The position numbers were made by a program, and so were the translations under genes. Shown one piece after another: positions 29,901-36,859 of a stretch of DNA of 64,000 bases. Position 1 is the first letter of the stretch, and each line of letters begins with the position of its first letter. The notes under the pieces are model-generated. The model had not been told where the DNA came from. It was given only the letters and a program-made list of their open reading frames with translations, and did not search any database. The stretch is taken from the NCBI RefSeq assembly GCF_004153455.1, contig NZ_SDQE01000015.1, forward strand, positions 24,792 through 88,791. Direction: 5' to 3'. Source of the DNA: Allopusillimonas ginsengisoli. GTDB lineage: Bacteria > Pseudomonadota > Gammaproteobacteria > Burkholderiales > Burkholderiaceae_B.

Positions 29901-30945
29901 CGCGGTCGAAACGAATCAAATACGCGTTTGCCAGAAAGCCCGAGGCGACGAGCCCTTGGGGCAACCCGAGCTCAAGCTCTTGATGCTCTTCGCCGCGAAT
30001 CAGTGCGGCCTCTTGCTGATCATCAGCGCGCCACTGCCAAGAGAAGATTCGCGCAACTCGCTCCCAGAATTGTGCGTCTGCCGCCGCCCAGTCAGGCAAC
30101 CCGTGTTCCGCCTGATGCTCCTCCTCGAAGACCTTCAACTCTGCGAGCAAGGCATCGCGATCGACATGATCAAAGAACGACTTGATATCCAAAGACACCA
30201 CGAACAGCTCTCGTCGTGGCCGCAGTCGATGCGCCAAATCCGCACAGACCCGTCGAGGGCGTGCGAGGAACGCCCGGTAATCTTGGAAGTACTGGCGATA
30301 TGTTCTGCTGTTTCCCCAGGAAAATTTGGCGCGGGGCCGGACGCCAGCATTGACTACCCATGTGCAGTGCAGCCGATTGCCATAGCTCACCACCCCACTG
30401 GCGCGCATTGCCCCTATATCTGCGCCCGTCGTATCGCCCTGCGCAGACTCAACAGCCTCCGCCAAGCACATCATTACCGCCGTCGCCAAGGTTTGGTCAC
30501 GAATAGACAAGTGGGCCAGTGGTCGCAGCTTCAGGCGTGGCTGTTCTTGTTCTGTCTGCACACCAGGATTTTCTCCCAGACTTGGCTCGCTGGGCGTCCA
30601 ATCGTCAAACGTCGGCTCACTGCCTAGGTCATCGACGTTAAGCTCCAACAATTGTTCGGAAGTAATCGTGGGTATCGGGCGAAACCACCAATGAGCGTTC
30701 TTGGGCGCGGGAACGAGCTGCAAATCCTTCGGTCGGAAATCGGCTTGGCAAACTTGAGCTGCCCAATGCTTTAGCTGATTTTCCAGGTCGATAGTTGAAG
30801 CATCTAACTCCAAAACATCCGCATACCAGTTATGGCGGCGGATGTAGGTATGCGACTTCTTCCATGCTTGTGCGAGGACAACCACATCACAGAGCTTATC
30901 GCCTTTTGGCGGAAGATCTCGATACTCTTCTTTGATAATAGACAC
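26974..30945 (-). CDS. DRT type 1 (UG1) defence protein: reverse transcriptase-nitrilase fusion
   Basis: A 1323-residue protein. The reverse transcriptase domain spans about residues 140-440. Motif A is VVSLDIKSFFDHV (Asp about 253), the B region is GLPQGLVASGFLANAYL (about 327-343) and the catalytic core is RYVDDMRLV (Asp about 374-375). The C-terminal 280 residues form a nitrilase/amidase domain: RVAIVQPMRP about 1045, Glu in ILFPELAVHPEH (about 1106), a Lys in the 1169-1174 region, and Cys about 1208 in AAAICYDATD. This fusion defines DRT1/UG1, a single-gene antiphage class. The 600-residue middle is helical and not recognised. The tail is Ala/Lys-rich. Start: GTG with AAGGGGA upstream; a nearer ATG is out of frame. 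Base composition is less GC-rich than the adjacent trb genes, suggesting separate acquisition. Abortive-type defence is inferred from the class. Confidence 0.9.
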   Translation of the reverse strand: MSIIKEEYRDLPPKGDKLCDVVVLAQAWKKSHTYIRRHNWYADVLELDASTIDLENQLKHWAAQVCQADFRPKDLQLVPAPKNAHWWFRPIPTITSEQLLELNVDDLGSEPTFDDWTPSEPSLGENPGVQTEQEQPRLKLRPLAHLSIRDQTLATAVMMCLAEAVESAQGDTTGADIGAMRASGVVSYGNRLHCTWVVNAGVRPRAKFSWGNSRTYRQYFQDYRAFLARPRRVCADLAHRLRPRRELFVVSLDIKSFFDHVDRDALLAELKVFEEEHQAEHGLPDWAAADAQFWERVARIFSWQWRADDQQEAALIRGEEHQELELGLPQGLVASGFLANAYLIRFDRDMQKSVADGTMVGDDVKLLDYCRYVDDMRLVFEAKSGAGGLGQAALLEHVKSYVTSVLKAHCERMGARRSLELSLDKCVATSYRAISAQSHVSALMEMLNAELSGTFDLESLAQAAGGLDGLLWVSEQIESVADPAPSRLGLATVAVPNTDVRDDTVKRFVATRIAQLMRHRLAMTDLESPAGSSETISDHVTQGVVLSHEFESTARKLIKCWAENPALVLLLRCGLDLFPHPRLLSPVTEALSIKLFDVAAGLDAAKRRQVRVAEYVLADLLRAGAVETGFREPEDYPEGVDIQGYREDLGGIARRILTERTSSPWYLRQQARLYLASIGDASLAMVVEVAPEVQAYAALQRAALFEPVRGEALRDVIPLAIVAQQLQPNVRRFGVWLSEGLRRTDEEGIREDVVQSVALSRPDLLMAALNGRRAANWRQFVPAALVQATKRQSNSRRHPAKLKGVQSLLQIISEPNNLFDQENSLLMLADALLRYQGVEEQLSAGKSAVDIMLRCEDWQKLSEMPEQPGFLHVESIEGGDATNPLYDSPPWVAPEKAWLYGLGRILRSALTGEFDFTSRRYLVTEEVGRYSGLRSTWFKRRFGLLNSGRGLLDEPGPVSPWLSSLLSTLLQWPGVEFRANAASAAGDVRTAAELLALVQERIVAQRTLFGHRSNTPMYVVPVDDHEPLQDRPLRVAIVQPMRPRREEFDDKDPTHWTPGTLAEHRRHLAEVCRLTYQKLKTWSSASYATTSNKSDEPVVDVILFPELAVHPEHVFLLRRLSDKIRANIFTGLTFLHSRKAGGIVNQGLWLIRTESAGHGRAFQYAWQGKQHPMKDEVRMGVKGHRPHVTLVELPIGAKTRTRIAAAICYDATDLDLVADLRDRSDMFLVAALNQDVQTFDNMVAALHFHMYQPVVLANSGEFGGSTAQVPLPKHERLIAHVHGNQQVAVSVFEVDPSIFKSTAAAKAPKALKAPPAGYKGRPR

Positions 30946-31159
30946 TCATTCCCCTTGTTCTTGTTGCGCACGCGCCCCGAACACCTGACAGCATACGAAG
31001 TCAAACTAAAGCCCATCAGGTTAGGATCAATCTGCAGCATGGATTGCAATACCTGCGCTGCGCATTAGGCAAATTCAACGCAAAATGTGGCGCGCCGCAG
31101 TGCTTCTAGGGCACAACAGATGCTGTCATGACGATGCGTTGAGTTGGTCCACTCCAGGC

Positions 31160-31188
31160 ATTATAAAATTTAGTTTGTATTTTGTTAC
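31160..31188 (-). promoter_or_regulatory. Sigma-70-like promoter for the RT-nitrilase gene
   Basis: Read on the minus strand there is GTAACA (-35 like), a 17-bp spacer and a perfect TATAAT (31160-31165). It lies just beyond the DUF2274 stop codon in an AT-rich patch. Transcription would begin near 31153 and give a leader of about 205 nt before the GTG at 30945. This separates the gene from the conjugation operon. Confidence 0.6.
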
Positions 31189-31200
31189 CTCCTGTTTAGT

Positions 31201-31413
31201 TTATCTTTTTCTGAATCCCCGATCTCCCGCCATGAACGCCCCCAGCATGTACGGGATCAGTGTCGCCGCATCGACCGCCTCGCCATACGCCTGCGCGTGC
31301 AGCGAGGCGTAGCGGTCGAGGTCGGCTTTCAGGCTGGCCGGGCAAGCGAAGGTCAGCTTGATGCTCTCGGTCTTGGGCAGCGGACCCAGCCGCAGTTTCC
31401 TGGTCGTGCTCAT
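31201..31413 (-). CDS. DUF2274 family small protein
   Basis: A 70-residue protein starting MSTTRKLRLGPLPKTESIKL. The remainder (LDRYASLHAQAYGEAVDAATLIPYMLGAFMAGDRGF) is typical of DUF2274, which regularly follows trbI in Tn4371-type elements. It is small, basic at the N-terminus and ribbon-helix-helix-like in outline; its function is not established. Its start overlaps the trbI stop by four bases, so it is the last gene of the trb operon. Confidence 0.85.
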   Translation of the reverse strand: MSTTRKLRLGPLPKTESIKLTFACPASLKADLDRYASLHAQAYGEAVDAATLIPYMLGAFMAGDRGFRKR

Positions 31414-32687
31414 CGTGAAGTCCCCTTGTTGAAGAAAAGCGGCTGATAAGGCCGCAACACCAGATCACGGTTCACGATGATGCGCACCGGCAAGCCCGGG
31501 CGGCTGGTCAGCGTGGGCTGGATGTAGAGGTTGCGCCGGGTCACTTCCTGGCCGACTTGGTTCACAGTGTCCTGCAGGCTGTCGCGCCCGGCGATGATGA
31601 CGCGATCACCGTCCTGGCGGTTCTCGGGCGCGGCCAGTTCGGCACCGACGCCCAGCAGCGTGGTCAGCACCGCACCGGCAAAAATCCGATCCCAGTGCCA
31701 GTCCACGTCGTCTTCCAGACCGGCATAGCCTGCCGGGTCGGTGCCGATCAGGTTGTCGAGCGTGAGCGAAGACGTGTCCGGCAGGATGATGCGGTTCCAC
31801 ACCACCTGCACGCGGCTCTGGCCGTAGCTGACCTGGCTGTTGTACTTGCCCAGGATGCGCGAACCCTGCGGGATCAGCAGGAACTTGCCAGTGGCCGTGT
31901 CGTAGATCGGTTCCGTCACCGTGGCGATCACATCGCCCGGCAGGTCGGACTTGATGCCCGTAACCAGCGCCCCGGCAATGACCGTTCCGGCCATCACCTG
32001 ATACGGCGAGGTGGGCATTTGCAGGTTGCCGGAATTGCGGGTTTCCGTAGAGCCGCCTGTCAGGAACGCCTCTTTCTGGTCTTGCCGGTTCTGCACGGCA
32101 GTCGGATCAGCAGGCTGGGCCGCCGTGGAGGCCGGGCCAGCGGCCAGTGGATCGAAGGCGGCATTGGCAGCGAAGCCTGGCGCGGCAGCGACCTGCGACT
32201 GCGCCACGGGCGCAGCCTGTGGGGAGCCGGTGCGGAAGAACACCGATGAAGCTGCCGCCGCTTCTTCCTCCTTGCGCAGCGCATCGTTGGGGTCGTAACC
32301 CGGCGCGGCATAGGTGGCGGCGACCGGCTGCTGCGAATTGACGATGGCTGGCCCCAGGTCGCCGGGCAAAGGAGGCCCCAGCTCCGGCACGTCAGGCGGC
32401 AGCGCTGGCAGCTTGGAATAGTCCGTCGGCAGCGCATCCAGCCCTTCCGACTTCGAGACACGATCCACGTTGTACAACTCGGTGGATTCGCCCGCGCCGC
32501 GTTGCTGCGGTTGCAGCGACCAGATCAGTGCGCCCATCACGCCGACCGACAAGCCTCCGGCGAGGATGGCCAGCGTGCGCCGGTTCAGGCGCGTGACCGG
32601 GCGCGGTTGGGCGCGCAGCGCCACCGCCTCGGGTGCCTCCTTGTCCGCCTGCGGCGTGGCAAGGTCGGGAGTATCGTCCTGGCTCAT
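31410..32687 (-). CDS. trbI: TrbI (VirB10-like) conjugal transfer protein
   Basis: 425 residues. A short cytoplasmic N-terminus is followed by one membrane span (LAILAGGLSVGVMGALIWSL, about residues 38-57). A Pro/Ala-rich periplasmic linker leads to the C-terminal VirB10/TrbI beta-barrel domain (VMAGTVIAGALVTGIKSDLPG, LLIPQGSRILGKYNSQVSYGQ). TrbI bridges the inner and outer membranes in the type IV secretion core complex. It begins 2 bases after trbG. Confidence 0.95.
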   Translation of the reverse strand: MSQDDTPDLATPQADKEAPEAVALRAQPRPVTRLNRRTLAILAGGLSVGVMGALIWSLQPQQRGAGESTELYNVDRVSKSEGLDALPTDYSKLPALPPDVPELGPPLPGDLGPAIVNSQQPVAATYAAPGYDPNDALRKEEEAAAASSVFFRTGSPQAAPVAQSQVAAAPGFAANAAFDPLAAGPASTAAQPADPTAVQNRQDQKEAFLTGGSTETRNSGNLQMPTSPYQVMAGTVIAGALVTGIKSDLPGDVIATVTEPIYDTATGKFLLIPQGSRILGKYNSQVSYGQSRVQVVWNRIILPDTSSLTLDNLIGTDPAGYAGLEDDVDWHWDRIFAGAVLTTLLGVGAELAAPENRQDGDRVIIAGRDSLQDTVNQVGQEVTRRNLYIQPTLTSRPGLPVRIIVNRDLVLRPYQPLFFNKGTSR

Positions 32688-32689
32688 GT

Positions 32690-33694
32690 TCAGTTCCTCC
32701 CGGCGATGCCATCCGTGCGCTCGATGCGCACCGCGTCGCCCTTGTCGGCCCCCAGGCGCAGTTCGGCCGCGCCGAACAGCCGATCCACGATGTAGTACGG
32801 CGAGCGGAAGCGATAGTTCACCAGTTGCCCGTCGCCCTGCGTGCCGATGACAAACAGCGGCGGCAACTCGCCCTGGGCGATGCCTGCCGGGAACTGGATA
32901 TATACCTTCTCGCCGTCATCGAAGGCGCGCAGCGGCTTCCACGGCGGATTGCTGCCGCTGATTGCATAGCTAAAGCGGATGTTCTCCAGAGACAGGCCCG
33001 CATCGACCGGCGCGGCAGCGCTGGCGGCCTGCGCCTGGCGCTGCAAGGCCAGCATCCGATCTTTGGGATAGTCCCAGGACACCGACGCCATCCATGCCTT
33101 GTCGGTCGACGTCAGTTCCAGCAGGTACGTCCTGCGGCTGGTGGTGATGACCAGATTGGTCTTCAAGCTGGAACGAATAGGCTTTACCAGCACATTGACG
33201 CGCAGATCGGTACCGCTACCGCTGGAGGTGTCGCCCACGATCCAGCGCACCGTGTCGCCGGCAGCGACCGTCACCAGTTCCTCGCCGGGCTGGAGCGCGA
33301 TCACCGTCACGCGGCCCACGGCCGCATAGACCTGGTAGAGCGCGCCATCCGTGAAGGGCCAGACCTGGATCGCATTGACGTAGCCTTCGCGGGTTGGTGC
33401 GATGCGTGCTTCGGCATTGGCGCGGGAGACGCGCACCTTCTCGTCGGCGGGCTCCGGTGCCACCGGGGCCGCATCAACGTCCGGCAGCGGCTTCAACTGC
33501 GCGGGCAATGCCAACGGTTCGGGCACAGCCACGACTTCGATGGGCTTGGGCGGCTCGGGCAATGGCTGCGCCTGCACCGGCTCATCGAGCGAGATCACCG
33601 GCGGCGGTTTGCCCTGCGTGGCGCAGCCCGCAAACAGGACAGTCGATGCCAGCAGGATCTCCGGCAATACGGTTCTACGGAAACGTGCATTCAT
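32690..33694 (-). CDS. trbG: TrbG (VirB9-like) conjugal transfer protein
   Basis: 334 residues with a lipoprotein-type signal (TVLFAGC, lipobox Cys about 24), a Pro-rich stretch, then the VirB9 domain (VNAIQVWPFTDGALYQVYAAV) and its C-terminal part (VDRLFGAAELRLG). It forms the outer-membrane core ring with TrbI. Its start overlaps the trbF stop (ATGA). Confidence 0.95.
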   Translation of the reverse strand: MNARFRRTVLPEILLASTVLFAGCATQGKPPPVISLDEPVQAQPLPEPPKPIEVVAVPEPLALPAQLKPLPDVDAAPVAPEPADEKVRVSRANAEARIAPTREGYVNAIQVWPFTDGALYQVYAAVGRVTVIALQPGEELVTVAAGDTVRWIVGDTSSGSGTDLRVNVLVKPIRSSLKTNLVITTSRRTYLLELTSTDKAWMASVSWDYPKDRMLALQRQAQAASAAAPVDAGLSLENIRFSYAISGSNPPWKPLRAFDDGEKVYIQFPAGIAQGELPPLFVIGTQGDGQLVNYRFRSPYYIVDRLFGAAELRLGADKGDAVRIERTDGIAGRN

Positions 33695-34395
33695 GGTTTG
33701 GCTCCTTCAGAAGAATCCAGTTCACGGCTCCACGACAGGCCATTGACGTAGATGCCCAGCGGGTTGCGGCGCAGGCGTTCTTCGGTGCGCGGGGTCTGCT
33801 GCACGATGGACACCACCGCCGTCCATCGCTCCAGCCCGGCAGCCGCACCATTGACGTAACGGCGTTCCGTCCAGCGCACGTTGAACGACGCATCGCTGGC
33901 GCGAACCACACTGGTGATCTGCACCGTCACCGACTCCTTGCCGATGCGGGCGAACGGGTCATTCACCCGCGCGTAGTCGTTGAGCACCGCCGCGCCCCGG
34001 TCGGTGGTGTAGTCATAGGCATCGAGCCAGTTCTGGCGCACGACGATGGGGTCGATGGACAGCGAGCGCACCAGCGTCACGAAGCGCGCGATGTGGTGCG
34101 CCGTCTGCGCATCGGTGGGCCGGTACGGCGTGGCCGCTTCGCCCACGGTGCGCACCTGGCCGGACTGATCCACCTCGATGACATAGGGCGTGACGATGGA
34201 CTGGGCCGAGCGCCACACCAGGCCACCGGCCATCAGCAGCGCGAGCGCCAGGCAGCCGAAGGCCATCAGCCGCCAGTTCTTGGCCTGCACGCGGGCCGAG
34301 CCGATGCGCTCGTCCCAGACCTGGGCAGCGGCTTGATACGGGGTGGCAGGCTGCGGCGTATCGGCATAGCGCATCTGCGGTCGTTTGAATCGCAT
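33691..34395 (-). CDS. trbF: TrbF (VirB8-like) conjugal transfer protein
   Basis: 234 residues. One membrane span near residues 45-62 (GCLALALLMAGGLVW) is followed by a periplasmic VirB8-type domain (SIVTPYVIEVDQSGQVRTVG, NVRWTERRYVNG, NPLGIYVNGLSWSREL). It nucleates the inner-membrane complex of the mating pore. It lies 17 bases downstream of trbL. Confidence 0.95.
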   Translation of the reverse strand: MRFKRPQMRYADTPQPATPYQAAAQVWDERIGSARVQAKNWRLMAFGCLALALLMAGGLVWRSAQSIVTPYVIEVDQSGQVRTVGEAATPYRPTDAQTAHHIARFVTLVRSLSIDPIVVRQNWLDAYDYTTDRGAAVLNDYARVNDPFARIGKESVTVQITSVVRASDASFNVRWTERRYVNGAAAGLERWTAVVSIVQQTPRTEERLRRNPLGIYVNGLSWSRELDSSEGAKP

Positions 34396-34412
34396 GGAGT
34401 TCTCCTTGAAAG

Positions 34413-35807
34413 TCAGTTATCGGAATCCCGCAGGCTCGGGCCTTGGCCCGAGCCGCCGCCATCGCCACCGCGCAGCGTGTGCGCGGCCGTGGTGGTGGCC
34501 TGGGTGAGTTGTTGGCGGCGTTGCAGGCGCTTGGCCCAGCCGGGTTGTTCCTGCTTCTGCGCGTTGGCCGTGTCACCATCGGCATCGCCTGTGGTGGCCT
34601 GCCCGGAACTGGCGGCACCACTGCCTGAACCGCCATCGGTGCCGGAGCCTTGCCAGCCTGCTTTGAATGGCGCGGCAGCCTTGGCCGCCGCTGCCTTGAT
34701 ACCAGCACCTGCGCGTTGGCCTGCCGCCTGTGCGCCGCCCTTGGCGACATTGCCTAGCCCTGCCACTGCACCCTTGGCCCCGCCGCCCGCAGCGGTAGAA
34801 CCGGCCTGGAAAGCCGACTTCGCGCTGCCAGCCGCCGAGGTCGCGGACCGCGCGCCAGCCCCGGCGAGCTTGGCGGCAGCCGGTGCCATGCGAGCCCCGG
34901 CCATCACGGCACCGCCCACGCCAGTTGCCGCAGCACCTACGGCCACCGCCGCGCCTGCTGCAGCCACAGCAGCACCGGCCATCGCGCCTGCGCCAAGCTG
35001 CGGTGCACCGGATACCAGCCCGGTGGCAATGCCAGGGCCGAAGATCCCCAAGGCCAGCAGCGTGAGCGAGGCCAGCATGATGACCACCGCATGGTCGATG
35101 GACGGCTCGGCGGGATGTACCTGGAACTCGGCGAACAGGCCCGAGCCGATGCCGACGATAACGGCCAGCACCAGCACCTTGATGCCCGAGGACACCACGT
35201 TGCCCAGCACCTTCTCGGCGAGGAAGCTGGTCTTGTTCCACAGCGCGAACGGCACCAGTACGAAGCCCGCGAGCGTGGTCAGCTTGAACTCGATCAGCGT
35301 GATGAAAAGCTGGATCGCCAACACGAAGAAGCACAGGATCACCACCGCCCAGGCCAGGAACATGACCACGATGGGCGTCATGTTCACGAACACTTCGGGG
35401 AAGCCCGCCATGTCACTGATCTGCTCAAGGATCGGCGCTGCCGCGTCGATGCCGGTCTTGGCCAAGCGTCCCGGTTGCAGGAATTCGCCCATGCTCATCG
35501 TCGAGCCGCTGGCCGTCAGGCCCAGGCCCGCGAACGAACGGAAGACGATGCTGGCCAGCCAGTTGAAGTTGTTGATGATGTAGGCGAAGGCGCCGACGTA
35601 GAGCACCTTGCGCAGCAGCTTGGCGATCACGTCGTCGCCCTGGCCGGTGGCGTGGCTCATCGCCCAGTACAGCCCAGCGATGGTCATGTCGATGACGATC
35701 AGCGTGGCGGTGAGGAACGCGACTTCGCCCTGCAGCAGCCCAAAGCCCGAGTCGACGTAGCGCGAGAAGGTGGCAAGAAAGCGGTCGATCACTGTCACGT
35801 CATTCAT
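34413..35807 (-). CDS. trbL: TrbL (VirB6-like) polytopic mating-pore protein
   Basis: 464 residues. The N-terminal half has about six hydrophobic spans, including FLTATLIVIDMTIAGLYWAM and VVMFLAWAVVILCFFVLAIQ. The C-terminal 200 residues are a low-complexity Ala/Gly tail rich in AAAGAA-type runs and ending in a charged QKQEQPGWAKRL segment. This tail is usual for TrbL of this ICE group. It channels substrate across the inner membrane. Confidence 0.94.
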   Translation of the reverse strand: MNDVTVIDRFLATFSRYVDSGFGLLQGEVAFLTATLIVIDMTIAGLYWAMSHATGQGDDVIAKLLRKVLYVGAFAYIINNFNWLASIVFRSFAGLGLTASGSTMSMGEFLQPGRLAKTGIDAAAPILEQISDMAGFPEVFVNMTPIVVMFLAWAVVILCFFVLAIQLFITLIEFKLTTLAGFVLVPFALWNKTSFLAEKVLGNVVSSGIKVLVLAVIVGIGSGLFAEFQVHPAEPSIDHAVVIMLASLTLLALGIFGPGIATGLVSGAPQLGAGAMAGAAVAAAGAAVAVGAAATGVGGAVMAGARMAPAAAKLAGAGARSATSAAGSAKSAFQAGSTAAGGGAKGAVAGLGNVAKGGAQAAGQRAGAGIKAAAAKAAAPFKAGWQGSGTDGGSGSGAASSGQATTGDADGDTANAQKQEQPGWAKRLQRRQQLTQATTTAAHTLRGGDGGGSGQGPSLRDSDN

Positions 35808-36118
35808 GGCACGTCCCCCTCGAAGGGCATGGCGTCCTGGTCACTGATGGGTGTGTCGAAGCTCGGCGGGATCGGCGGCAGATCGGCCAGCGTGCGGAAC
35901 TCGTCAGGCCCGGTTTCACCGGCGAAAAAGCGCCGCCGGAAAGCGTCGGCCGCGGCCAGGCAGGCGTCTTCGCCTGCGGCCGTCCTATCGGCGGCACACT
36001 GCTCACGCAAAGCCTTGAGCCGCACGGGATCGACGGCCAGGGCAGCGGCCAGGTCTTCGGTCGGCTGCTGACTGCAAGCGACCAGCAGCACGGGAAGCAG
36101 CAAGGAAACGCATCGCAT
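35804..36118 (-). CDS. Entry-exclusion-type lipoprotein (TrbK/EexN-like)
   Basis: A 104-residue lipoprotein: MRCVSLLLPVLLVACSQQ with the lipobox LVAC. The small helical domain contains DPVRLKALREQC and CLAAADAFRRRFFAGE. A second member of the same family lies at 43726-43998. The position between trbJ and trbL matches TrbK, which blocks entry of a related element into a cell already carrying one. It overlaps the trbL start by four bases. Confidence 0.78.
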   Translation of the reverse strand: MRCVSLLLPVLLVACSQQPTEDLAAALAVDPVRLKALREQCAADRTAAGEDACLAAADAFRRRFFAGETGPDEFRTLADLPPIPPSFDTPISDQDAMPFEGDVP

Positions 36119-36130
36119 GGCCGTCTCCTG

Positions 36131-36859
36131 TCAGTTGCCGTAGAAATCCACGCGCTGCGGCGTGTAGGGCGTGCCATCACCCAGAAAGCGGCGCGTCACT
36201 TCACGGCCACGTTCGACAGCCGCCGCTTGGCGTGCCAGTTCCAGTGCGGCGGCGCGTTCCTGCGTGATCTGGAGTTGCTGCGCCTGGATGGACTGCTTAG
36301 CCTGCAAGGCCAGAAGCTGGTTGGTCGCCTGCATGGCTTGCAGCGCGCCGGTGGCGGACTGACTCTGGCTGACCAGATCGGACAGCGCGCTTTCGTCTTG
36401 CGCCAGGTTCTGCGACACCTGCGCCTGCATCCGCATCGCGGTATGCAGGCCATCGAGCGTGTTCTTCCAGCGCTCGCGGGCATCGCGGAACATCTGGTCG
36501 CCGCTGATGGTGGCGGCGTACTGCTCCGGGTACAGCCGCGCGAAATCCCGGTCGAGGTTCTGCACGTCGTAGGCCAGCCCTTGCGCCTCGGCGATCAGGC
36601 GTTCGGTCGTGGCCAGCGTCGAGCGCAGGCGATTGACGATGTTGAAGTCCAGATTCGCCAGGTTGCGTGCCTGGTTGATGAGCATTTCCGCTTCGTTCTG
36701 GAGCTGCTGAATCTGGTTGTTGATCTGCTCCATCGTGCGGATGGCCGTCAGCGTGTTCTGCACGAGGTTGGTGGGATCGACCACCACCCATTGCGCCTGG
36801 ACGGTGGAGACGGTGCAGAGCATGGCCGCGACGGTGGCGGCGAGAAGACGCTTTTTCAT
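36131..36859 (-). CDS. trbJ: TrbJ (VirB5-like) conjugal transfer protein
   Basis: About 242 residues. The signal peptide MKKRLLAATVAAMLCTVSTV ends at QA; coiled-coil helices follow (NTLTAIRTMEQINNQIQQLQ and the Gln/Ala-rich C-terminal half). TrbJ is the minor pilus-tip component. The ATG at 36859 overlaps the trbE stop (ATGA) and fixes the start; the open frame upstream begins with TTG inside trbE. The C-terminus RRFLGDGTPYTPQ resembles the end of the eexN lipoprotein. Confidence 0.93.
   Translation of the reverse strand: MKKRLLAATVAAMLCTVSTVQAQWVVVDPTNLVQNTLTAIRTMEQINNQIQQLQNEAEMLINQARNLANLDFNIVNRLRSTLATTERLIAEAQGLAYDVQNLDRDFARLYPEQYAATISGDQMFRDARERWKNTLDGLHTAMRMQAQVSQNLAQDESALSDLVSQSQSATGALQAMQATNQLLALQAKQSIQAQQLQITQERAAALELARQAAAVERGREVTRRFLGDGTPYTPQRVDFYGN

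Noticed and set aside
26974..30945. Group II intron or diversity-generating retroelement
   Set aside because: No maturase domain, intron RNA, accessory Avd gene or template/variable repeat pair was seen, and the fused nitrilase points to DRT1.
33394..35583. 729-codon open frame antisense to trbG, trbF and trbL
   Set aside because: It crosses three well-supported genes and is low-complexity Ala/Pro/Arg sequence without homology.
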